The notes beneath the pieces are model-generated. The model saw nothing but the letters and a program-made list of their open reading frames with translations. It ran no database searches and was not told the DNA's origin. Of a stretch of DNA of 16,275 nucleotides, positions 1 to 8,598 are shown piece by piece. How positions within the stretch are numbered: the stretch's first letter is position 1; the number at the start of each line of letters is the position of its first letter. Origin of the DNA: Mollicutes bacterium PWAP (lineage in GTDB: Bacteria > Bacillota_I > Bacilli_A > Mycoplasmatales > Metamycoplasmataceae); NCBI GenBank assembly GCA_019661745.1, contig JAIFTM010000004.1:1-16275 (forward strand), written 5' to 3'. A program made the translations under genes and the position numbers.

Positions 1-510
1 ATGTAAGTCTCTAGTTATATCTAAAATATTAGCTTTAAATTTAACCATAGACTCAATACTTCATTCAAAAAAACCATCATTATCAGTTTTTAATTTTAAA
101 ATTCCAGTTTTTCCAAGTATTAAAGAATAATATTCTAAAAATGTTTTATAAGTTAATCTTCTGTTATCATGACGACTTTTAGGTCAGGGATCACTAAAAG
201 TTAATCACATTGTATTTACATTACCGATAAGTAAATTAGGTAAGTCTTTAATATCTTCACAAATAATTTTAAAGTTTTTTATTCCAAGTTTTTCAGCTTT
301 TTTCATAGCTTTAGCTGCAACGGTAGGGAATTTTTCCACCCCCAAGTACATTTGGTGTGGATTTTTTTTAGCAAGAAGAGTTATCATTTCTCCTTTTCCC
401 ATTCCTAATTCAATAATTACATTTTTATTTACTTCAAAAGGAAAGTCTTTAATAAGATAATCACTTTCAAAAAGTTGTTTATTGTATTTTTCATTATTTC
501 TCAATCTCAT
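1..510 (-). CDS. trmB: tRNA (guanine-N7-)-methyltransferase TrmB, 3' end cut by window edge
   Basis: SAM-dependent enzyme that makes m7G46 in tRNA variable loops. Visible: the SAM-binding segment ELGMGKGE at about residues 34-41, the family signature FSDPWPKSRH at about 105-114 followed by RRLT, and [10 protein letters not shown] further on. Two in-frame UGA codons, one in SDPWP, must be Trp. About 170 residues lie in the window; the family is usually 200-220, so roughly the last 30-50 are missing. I chose the ATG at 510 (MRLRNNEKY), not the upstream ATG at 546, because many TrmB proteins begin with MRLR and because a TATAAT sits exactly 6 nt before 510, so a transcript starting there could not include the upstream ATG. 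No Shine-Dalgarno sequence precedes either ATG. It diverges from the DUF402 gene. Identity is secure; the start is inferred. Confidence 0.95.
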
Positions 511-516
511 AATTTT

Positions 517-522
517 ATTATA
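517..522 (-). promoter_or_regulatory. -10 box for trmB, predicting a leaderless mRNA
   Basis: On the minus strand a perfect TATAAT is followed by 6 nt (AAAATT) and then the ATG at 510. A start 7 nt after the box falls on the A of the ATG. No convincing -35 element is seen. Confidence 0.6.
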
Positions 523-547
523 TATGTACTCATTAAAACAAAACATT

Positions 548-553
548 TATAAT
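548..553 (+). promoter_or_regulatory. -10 box for the DUF402 gene, predicting a leaderless mRNA
   Basis: A perfect TATAAT is followed by 6 nt (AAAAAT) and then the ATG at 560, the same spacing as in the divergent trmB promoter. No Shine-Dalgarno sequence and no clear -35 element are visible. Confidence 0.6.
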
Positions 554-559
554 AAAAAT

Positions 560-1132
560 ATGAAGTTAATAACGGGTAAAATGATAAAAGTTCAAGCATT
601 TAAACAAGATGGTACCTTGTACAGACAATGAAATGGTGTTAGAGTTATTGAAAGTAGTAAAGAATATATATTATTGTTTATGTATAAAACAAAGGTTAAA
701 GAACTCAATAATCAAAAATGAATTGTTAGAGAACCAACTTTGTGACTTTTGCCAAGAGATGATTCTTTTTATAATGTTTTAGTTTTACTAAGGAAAACTG
801 GTTTATATTACTACGTAAATTTAGCATCTCCGCCAATTATAGATGAAGATACAATTAGATATATTGATTATGATTTAGACATTAAAAAATATCCTAACAG
901 GAAGAGCAAGGTAGTAGATCAAAGAGAATATAAAGAAAACTCTATTAAAATGAATTATTCAAAAAAATTAATGAAAGTTATTGAAGATACTTTATTAGAA
1001 GTATTGGAATTAATTAAAAATAGAGATATTATTTTTGATCCCGAATATATAAAATACATCAACAATGATTTAATAGATCAAGGCTTATTAAGTAAAAGTT
1101 TTGAAAAAATAAATTGAAAAAAAGAATATTAA
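560..1132 (+). CDS. DUF402 protein, probable nucleoside tri-/diphosphate phosphatase (Ntdp-like)
   Basis: A 190-residue soluble protein of the DUF402 family. The staphylococcal and Bacillus members most like it are described as divalent-metal-dependent nucleoside tri- and diphosphatases. The conserved block is clear: GLYYYVNLASPP (about residues 81-92), the acidic run DEDTIRYIDYDLDI (about 95-108) and VVDQREY (about 118-124). The acidic residues would be the metal and phosphate ligands. Four UGA codons are read as Trp, three near the N-terminus and one five codons before the TAA. The start is placed at 560, 7 nt downstream of a TATAAT; an in-frame ATG at 581 is an alternative. It is the only plus-strand gene in the window and ends in a hairpin shared with pepF. 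Family assignment is good; the exact substrate is inferred from relatives. Confidence 0.88.
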
Positions 1133-1155
1133 AATGTGAAATATTCACATTTTTT
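1131..1155. terminator. Bidirectional hairpin terminator between DUF402 and pepF
   Basis: A perfect 10-bp inverted repeat, AAAATGTGAA / TTCACATTTT with a 3-nt loop, lies between the two converging genes. It overlaps the last bases of the DUF402 stop codon and its T-run enters the pepF stop codon. In the plus direction it is followed directly by T residues; in the minus direction the T-run is weaker and begins a few bases later. Confidence 0.75.
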
Positions 1156-2986
1156 ATATTTTATCTTTATATATTTCTTTTCCTAATTTGACTCATTCTT
1201 CAATTGCATTTTTTAAATATTCAAAACCGAGATCATAAGTATTTTCATTATTAAGGTCTGCTCCTGCTTTTTTAATTAAGTCTACTGGATTTTCTCTACA
1301 ACCGGCACTTAGAAAATTTTTAATATAGTTATCTAATGCCACTTTGCCCTCAGTTAAGTAATTATTGTAAAAAATATTGGCTACAATTTGACCAATGGCA
1401 TATTTATAAACATAGAAACCAGCAAAAAAATGAGGAACACGAATAGAATTGTATGCATCTTCTTCTTTTAATTTGGGATTTTTCTTATTTAAATATTTTA
1501 TTTTATTATTAATAAAAATTTTTGAAATTTGTGAATATGTTTTGGGATGTTCGCCTTTATGAAGAGAATCATATAAATCATATTCAAAGTTGCTTCAAGT
1601 TGTTTGATAAATAACAGTCCCTTGAAATCCTTCAATTATTTCTTGTAGAATTCTAAATTTAAATTTTTTATTATTGCTTGTTTTTAATAAATAATCATAA
1701 GTTATTAATTCGTGGAAAATAGAAGCTATTTCTGCTTGAAAAATAGGATATTGAGAATTAATTAAAATATTATTATTATCTGAAAAATATGAGTGCATTG
1801 AATGTCCCATTTCATGAGATAAAGTCAAAACACTTTTTAAATCACCTTCGAAATTCATGTGAATATGTTTTTTTTCAACTCCAAAACTTGAACCTATTGA
1901 ATAAGCCCCTTGTCTTTTACCCTCGGCAGGCATATAATCAACTCATCCATTATCAAAAGCTTCCTTAACTTTGTCTTGATATTCTTTTCCGAACGGCATA
2001 ACCGAATTAATAACAATTTCTTTTGCCTCTTCTATAGTAAACTTACTTTTGTATTTAATAATATCTCTAGATAAATCATATTTTGTAGCTTTCTCTCCAT
2101 AATAAGCTTTATAAAATTTTTTAAATCAAAAATCATATTTTTTAAAATGATGATTATTATTTTGTACTTTTGTATAAAGTTTTTTTACAAAAAATTTATC
2201 TACATTATCTTCAAAAGTTAATGAGTCTATGGGGTGTTGAAACCCTTTAATTTTAGAATCCACATTAATAGATTTAAATTCTTGATATAGAATATTAGCA
2301 AGAGAATTTTTATGTTTTAAGTAAGCATTTTTATATTTTAATATTGATTCTTTTCTAACTTTAAATTCTTTATGTTTTAATAAAGAATTTAAATTATTTT
2401 CATTAATTTTTATTTTTTTTCCTTTACTATCTATAACAAATCCCAAATCTAATTCAGTGTTGGTAATAATAGAAAAAATAGATTCAACATCAATATTTCC
2501 TTCTGAAGCAATTGATAAATAATCATTTACTTTATCATTTAATCTATATTTAAAACTTTCAATAACATTTGAAAAATAATATTTGTAATTTTTAAATTTA
2601 GGGTCTTTTAATCATTTTTTAATTTTAACTCTGTTTTTATAAATTCTATTAGATTCAGAACCAATTTCTGATTGATGTTTTTGAAGTAATTGTAAAAGTT
2701 TAGAATATTCAATATTATTTTCAACATTATTCAAATCTTTAGAAACTTTATTGGATGAATAGTTAAATAACTTATTAAAAATGATTGTAGATTTTTCATC
2801 TTTTTTTAAAGCTTTTAAAAAAGATTCTAGAGATTCATATTTGGAATCTTTATTTTTAATTTCAATTTTTAAAGATTTAGAAAATAAATTTAATCTTTCT
2901 TCAAATGTTTTGCCTTCTAATAAAAAATCTAAGTCTCCTCTTAAATTATTTGGCACATCTTTTATGTTTTTATATTTTTTTATCAT
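1154..2986 (-). CDS. pepF: Oligoendopeptidase F, M3 family zinc metallopeptidase
   Basis: Cytoplasmic peptidase that cleaves short peptides; mycoplasmas rely on imported peptides as an amino acid source. The 610-residue length fits PepF (about 600). The zinc site is intact: HEMGH at about residues 391-395 (in [14 protein letters not shown]) and the third ligand Glu at about 419 in AEIASIFHE. Just before it, [13 protein letters not shown] matches the conserved substrate-binding region, and [16 protein letters not shown] near the C-terminus is also typical. Several UGA codons are Trp. There is no signal peptide. The start at 2986 is preceded by a Shine-Dalgarno-like AAAGGGA and lies 35 bp after serS, so it is either cotranscribed with serS or uses a weak promoter in the TATATAAAAT sequence of that gap. 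It ends at the hairpin shared with DUF402. Confidence 0.95.
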
Positions 2987-3021
2987 TTTTCCCTTTCATA
3001 TAAATTAATTTTATATAAATA

Positions 3022-4290
<1,269 letters not shown>

Positions 4291-4296
4291 TTATTA

Positions 4297-4302
4297 ATTA
4301 TA
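4297..4302 (-). promoter_or_regulatory. -10 box for serS, predicting a leaderless mRNA
   Basis: Minus-strand TATAAT followed by TAATAA (6 nt) and then the serS ATG. The predicted start nucleotide is the A of the ATG. There is no Shine-Dalgarno sequence. Confidence 0.6.
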
Positions 4303-4315
4303 AATTAATAAATGA

Positions 4316-4343
4316 TTAAATAAAAACCACTTATTAGTGGTTT
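4316..4343 (-). terminator. Terminator of the tRNA unit
   Basis: On the minus strand AAACCACT / AGTGGTTT forms an 8-bp stem with a 4-nt loop, followed by a T-rich tail. It lies 14 nt beyond the encoded CCA of tRNA-Arg and just upstream of the serS promoter. Confidence 0.8.
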
Positions 4344-4357
4344 GGTCATATTTGATA

Positions 4358-4434
4358 TGGTGCGTCCAGAAGGAGTCGAACCTTCAACCTCTTGGGCCGT
4401 AACCAAGCACTCTATCCAATTGAGCTATGGACGC
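4358..4434 (-). tRNA. tRNA-Arg, anticodon ACG
   Basis: A complete cloverleaf can be folded: acceptor GCGTCCA/TGGACGC, D stem GCTC/GAGT, anticodon stem CTTGG/CCAAG around loop TTACGGC (anticodon ACG), variable loop AGGTT, and T stem GAAGG/CCTTC around TTCGACT. The discriminator is A and the CCA end is encoded (4358-4360). A34 would normally be deaminated to inosine to read CGN codons. It is 3 nt downstream of tRNA-Cys and almost certainly cotranscribed with it. Confidence 0.97.
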
Positions 4435-4437
4435 ATA

Positions 4438-4512
4438 TGGAGGCACCAACGGGACTTGAACCCGTAATCGAGGTGTTGCAGACCACTGCCTTGCCAATTT
4501 GGCTATGGTGCC
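4438..4512 (-). tRNA. tRNA-Cys, anticodon GCA
   Basis: Cloverleaf: acceptor GGCACCA/TGGTGCC, a 3-bp D stem GCC/GGC, anticodon loop CTGCAAC (anticodon GCA), and T stem ACGGG/CCCGT around TTCAAGT. The discriminator is T (U73), the known identity base for cysteine tRNAs, and the CCA is encoded (4438-4440). The anticodon stem GTGGT/ACCTC has a T-T mismatch at pair 28:42; the other four pairs are normal. Confidence 0.97.
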
Positions 4513-4531
4513 ATTAAATAAATACATAATT

Positions 4532-4537
4532 ATTATA
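4532..4537 (-). promoter_or_regulatory. -10 box for the tRNA-Cys/tRNA-Arg unit
   Basis: Minus-strand TATAAT lies 19 nt upstream of the first base of tRNA-Cys and 2 nt beyond the HAD gene's stop codon. The start would be near 4525, leaving a short 5' leader to be trimmed. No good -35 is seen. No terminator separates the HAD gene from the tRNAs, so read-through is also likely. Confidence 0.5.
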
Positions 4538-4539
4538 TT

Positions 4540-5340
4540 TTATTTAGCTTTTTTTAGCATTTTATATATTCCGGCATGTTTATTTTTTTTGCCTTCAAAG
4601 TGAGCAATTTTTTTTAATTCAATTGAAGAATTTTTCATAGCTATTAAAGTAGCATATTCTTTAGTGGTAGAATCATTCATACTATCACCAAAGTGAACTG
4701 CATTATAATTTTTTAATTTATAAATATTTTGACAAATATATTTAATAGCAAGACCCTTTGTAGAATAAGAACTAGTTATTTCGATGGTTTTGCCACCAGA
4801 ACTAGTAACAGAAGATATATTTTTTATTTTATTTAATTTTTTATTTAATTTTTTAATAAAACTTTTATTAAAAAAATTTCAAATTACTATTTTTTTAATT
4901 TTAGTAAATTTTGATATTTTTTCTTTTGTGGATTTATAATTTGTAAATGAAACAAGAACATTAGATATAAATCTAAATTTTTTATTGTAAACTAAATTAT
5001 TTCCATTAATAAAATATTCAAGTTTTTTATTATGAATAATATTAAAAATAATTTTAGCAACTTTTTCATCAATATATGATTCTTTTAAAATTTCACCATT
5101 TTTTTTAGCAATAACAGCTCCATTTTGAAAAGAACCAAATTCAAAATTTATATCTTTAATATAATTAATAGATTTTTCATAACTTCTACCAGTTGAAATA
5201 ACTACTTTTTTACCTTCTTTTACTAATAAATTTAAAGCATTTATATTTTTTTTGCTAATTTTATTTTTTCCAAATTTATCAAATAAAGTACCATCTAAAT
5301 CAAAAAATAAAATATTTGCATTTTTAATTGAATTAATCAT
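4540..5340 (-). CDS. Cof-type HAD-IIB family phosphatase
   Basis: A 266-residue soluble hydrolase of the haloacid dehalogenase superfamily, subfamily IIB, whose members dephosphorylate sugar phosphates, flavin precursors or related small phosphates. Motif I is FFDLDGTLFD (nucleophile Asp14, acid/base Asp16), motif II is ISTGRS (Thr50), and motif IV is GDSMND (about 218-223). Between them is the cap domain (about 85-195), rich in Lys, Asn and Ile. One UGA codon, just after IKKIVI, is Trp. The start at 5340 has no Shine-Dalgarno sequence; a TATAAT exactly 6 nt upstream abuts the T-tract of the trxA terminator. The tRNA genes follow. Mycoplasma genomes carry several such paralogues with different substrates, so no substrate can be given from sequence alone. 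Confidence 0.92.
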
Positions 5341-5346
5341 AAATTA

Positions 5347-5352
5347 ATTATA
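5347..5352 (-). promoter_or_regulatory. -10 box for the HAD gene, predicting a leaderless mRNA
   Basis: Minus-strand TATAAT, 6 nt (TAATTT), then the ATG at 5340. It directly follows the T-tract of the trxA terminator, so one short segment carries both stop and restart signals. Confidence 0.65.
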
Positions 5353-5382
5353 AAAGAAAAAGACTTATTTTATTAAGTCTTT
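5349..5382 (-). terminator. Intrinsic terminator of the trxA end of the long gene string
   Basis: On the minus strand AAAGACTTA / TAAGTCTTT pair as a perfect 9-bp stem around a 6-nt loop (5359-5382), followed by TTTTCTTTTAT. The stem starts in the last trxA codons and includes the TAA stop. This is the best terminator in the window. Confidence 0.88.
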
Positions 5383-5667
5383 AATAGTATTTAAATCAAT
5401 AAATCCTACAATACTTTTTGTAGCAATTATTGTTTTATTTTCAACCAAAAAAGTTGTTGGATAACCAGAAATATTTAGTTCTCTTGTGAATAAAGGATTT
5501 TCATCTCCATCAACTTTGTAAACTGGTATTTCATTACTAACTTCTTCTAATACTGGAGCAAACATTTTACATGGTCCACATCAACTAGCTGTGAAGTTTA
5601 GTAAAAATTTATCACCTGAATTAATTAAATCTTTTGCATTTTTTTCATTTATATATTTAACTGACAT
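5365..5667 (-). CDS. trxA: Thioredoxin
   Basis: A 100-residue cytoplasmic disulfide reductase that keeps protein thiols reduced using electrons from thioredoxin reductase. The active site WCGPCK (W29, C30, C33) is intact once the UGA is read as Trp. The cis-proline loop is GYPTTF (P70) and the C-terminal helix ends LNTIKDLIK. Length is typical of thioredoxins (about 100-110). The ATG at 5667 is one nucleotide past the proS stop, and AAAGG inside the last proS codons can serve as its ribosome binding site, so translation is probably coupled to proS. It is the last gene of the long string and its stop codon is built into the terminator hairpin. Confidence 0.95.
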
Positions 5668-5668
5668 T

Positions 5669-7096
5669 TTAATAAGCCTTTCCAAAAACTACTCATCTGG
5701 TAGTTTTTTTTTCTGTAATAAAACAATTCGCTTCATCTTTTTTATTTTCAATTATACAACGTGTTGTAATACCGGTACTTTTTTTAATATTTTCTTCATC
5801 TTCAGCGGTTCCATCAAAAGGCATAATTATTAAATTTTTATTTTTTATAGCAACAATCATATCTTCATAAGTTTTTCCAATTAATGTGTTTTTTGATAAT
5901 TTTTTTTTTGATTTTTCGTAAAGATTATTTTGTATATCATTTAAAAATAATTTCACTTTTGAAGGAACATCTTTAATATTAATATTAATTTTTTCTAAAT
6001 TATCTCTTCTAACGATTGTGACTTCATTATTTTTTAAATCTCTAGGACCCACTTCAATCCTTAAAGGAATTCCAGTTATTTCAGAATTTGCAGCTTTAAA
6101 GCCAGCAGTTTTATTAGAAGAGTCAATTTTTGTTCTAATATATAATTTTTCAAGATCTTTTTTTAGTTTAAGGGAAATTAATTTTACTCTTTCATCTTTT
6201 TTAGAAAATAATTCCAAAATAGAAACTTGATAAGGTGCAATTTTAGGAGGGATAATAATACCTCTATTATCGCCATGACTCATTATTAATCCACCAATTA
6301 AACGAGTAGAAACTCCTCAAGACGTTTGAAAAACTAATTCATTTTTGTTTTGTTTATTTCTAAAAGAAATATTAAATGATTTTGAAAAATTTGTACCAAG
6401 AAAGTGGCTAGTTCCGCATTGCAAGGCTCTACCATCTTTCATTAAAGCTTCAATAGTATAAGTTCTATCAGCTCCAGCAAATTTTTCATTTTCAGTTTTA
6501 ACGCCAACTAAAGGTTCAATAGCTAAATAATCTCTTAAAAAATTTGCATAGACATTAATCATTTTTTTTGAAAATTCTAAAGCCTCTTCTAAAGAAGAGT
6601 GGGCAGTATGGCCTTCTTGCCATAAAAATTCACTATTTCTTAAAAATGGAGTAACAGTTTTTTCTCATCTAATAACATTAGCTCACTGGTTATAAATTAT
6701 TGGAAGATCATTATGAGAACGAATTATTTTTTGAAATAATTCTCCAAAAAGAGTTTCACTTGTAGGTCTAATTACTAAATTTTCAACCAAAGATTTATCA
6801 CCCACATGAGTGACTGTGGCCAATTCAGGAGCAAAACCTTCAATGTGTTTTTTTTCTTTTTCTATATAAGAAATAGGTATTAAAAGTGGTAAATAAACAT
6901 TTTCAATGTTTAATTTTTTAAATTGTTTATTAAATTCTTGTTTAATCATTTCTCAAATTCCAAATGAGTTGGGCTTAAAAATTATTGAACCCTTAGTAGG
7001 CCCATACTCAATTAAATTTCCTTGTTTAATTACATCTACATATCATTTACTAAAATCTTTTTCATAAGGTGTAATTTTATCAATTTCTTTTGCCAT
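5669..7096 (-). CDS. proS: Prolyl-tRNA synthetase, archaeal/eukaryotic type
   Basis: Class II synthetase that charges tRNA-Pro. At 475 residues, and without the bacterial editing insertion, it is the shorter archaeal/eukaryotic-type enzyme known from mycoplasmas. Seen: RPTSE (about 110-114), [10 protein letters not shown] in the motif 2 region, GTSHFLG (about 228-234), [20 protein letters not shown] leading into the anticodon-binding domain, and a C-terminus ending in GKAY. UGA serves as Trp at several places, for example in FLWQEG. The ATG at 7096 follows AGGAGA at a 4-nt spacing, 8 nt after the stop of the upstream membrane-anchored gene, so it is internal to the operon. The trxA start lies one nucleotide beyond its stop codon. 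Confidence 0.97.
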
Positions 7097-7104
7097 AATT
7101 TCTC

Positions 7105-8598
7105 CTAATATATTGAATTTAATCCAATATTTTCTGCAGTTTCTTCTGTGATGTGAATATCACCAGGATCTGAATAAATCATTTTTGATTTAATATTATT
7201 TGCAACAGCATTACCTCATAAAACATCAAGCATACTATTTTTATATAAATTGTTAATTAAAACTTTTCTAGAAACGAAAATAAATCTGGAAGAAAATCTA
7301 GAAAGATCTTCAACAATATTATTGTTTAAATAAACTATTTTAGGATAAATATGAACATTGATATTTTTATTTCTGAGTTTTTTAATAATTTGTTTTAAAT
7401 CGAAAATTTCGCCTTGTTTAGAAATGTCTACAGCATAAACCATTTCACTAGATGATTGAAATTTATCTTTTTCTACTTTTTCTTTTAATCAATCAAGTGG
7501 AACAAATTGAACACAATTATCTTTAGTATTGAAGGCGGCTTCGGCAGTTGCGGATTCAAATCTTCTTAAAAAAGAAGGATTTTCAAAAAATTTTAAAATT
7601 GATAAACTATCAACAGAAAGCAACTTTGCCCATAAAATTTTTGTGTTTGTTAATTTTCTTCCTGTTTTTCATGAGCGCAAACTTTTTTCAAAAAAATCAA
7701 ATTCATGATTTTTAATTTTTTCAGTTATTAAATAAAGATTTTTAATAAAAAATATTTTTCTTTTATCATCTTTTAAATAATTAAATTCATTAGATTTTTC
7801 ATCATAAAATAAATCTTTAGAATCAATTCCTCTAAAAATATAATAATCAATTAAAAGATTTTTATTATCAAAATCTTTTAAAAGTGAAATAGGATCATAA
7901 ATAGCAATACTTATTGTTAAATGTCCAACACCCAGATTAAAAGCCAATTCTTTAATTTCCAATATTTTTTTATCTGATAAATTATCTTCAATTAAAAAAG
8001 TAAGAACATCATTAAAATAATAAATTTTATTTTTATTTCCAAATAAAGAAACAAGAATTTTTAAAGTTTGATAATAACTATTTGGGTTGTTTACATCTAA
8101 AAGAACAGAAAAAATTAATGATGATTTTTGAATATTATTTTTATTTATATTTTTAACTATATTGTAATTCATTTTTTTTTGATTAATAATATGTTTGGTA
8201 TTATAAGAAACTTCCAAAGTTACAAAATTAGTGTCTTCATTATCAATAATTCTTGTGCTAAATTTTTCAATTGTATGCTTAAATTTTCTTGCCTTAGAAT
8301 AAGTTATAGAAGTAGAAGAAGAATTTTTGAGTTTTTTAGAAAGATTTTTAACTTTTTTAATGTAAGTATTAAAATTTTTGTAAATTTCTTCAATTAAAAT
8401 ATTTGATTTTTTTTTGACATCTTTTAAAGGAAAAACCACATCTAATTTCCCTGTATAAACATCATATAAATAAATGTTTTTGCCATTTTCAATATTTTTT
8501 TTATTTTTTGTTTTATATAAAAAATAAAAAAGAATCATGAATATCATGAAGATAAAAAACATACCTCCAACAAATGTTGAAATTATTAATCAGTGCAT
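7105..8598 (-). CDS. Membrane-anchored protein of unknown function, possible degenerate GGDEF-EAL
   Basis: A 497-residue protein I do not recognise as a named family. It has one N-terminal hydrophobic segment (about residues 3-28), then Lys/Asn-rich positively charged sequence, so the bulk is probably cytoplasmic. Residues about 163-233 resemble a shrunken GGDEF domain: a strand ending LLDVNN, a helix, a strand pair YYFNDVLTFLIED where RYGGDEFA would lie, and TISIAIYD like the SIG strand. Residues about 350-497 resemble a worn EAL domain: AEAAF, FVPLDWL, VYAVDIS, then KMIYSDPGDIHITEE where AEGVET would lie. The catalytic residues are not conserved, so enzyme activity is unlikely if this is right. 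Start: the ATG at 8598 overlaps pcrA by 13 nt and gives a full-length membrane segment; the ATG at 8562 has GGAGGT directly against it, too close for normal use. It ends 8 nt before proS. Confidence 0.8.

Noticed and set aside
205..546. trmB starting at 546 and ending at 205
   Set aside because: The apparent end at 205 is a UGA Trp codon followed by the conserved FSDPWP block. The ATG at 546 would lie upstream of the predicted transcription start for 510.
5591..6230. Plus-strand open frames opposite trxA and proS
   Set aside because: Both lie fully within well-supported minus-strand genes, lack Shine-Dalgarno or promoter signals, and overlap conserved codons of ProRS and thioredoxin.
8128..8397. 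Plus-strand open frame rich in Ile, Phe and Asn, looking like a membrane protein
   Set aside because: It mirrors the AAA/AAT-rich codons of the minus-strand gene; hydrophobic shadows are typical on the strand opposite Lys/Asn-rich genes.
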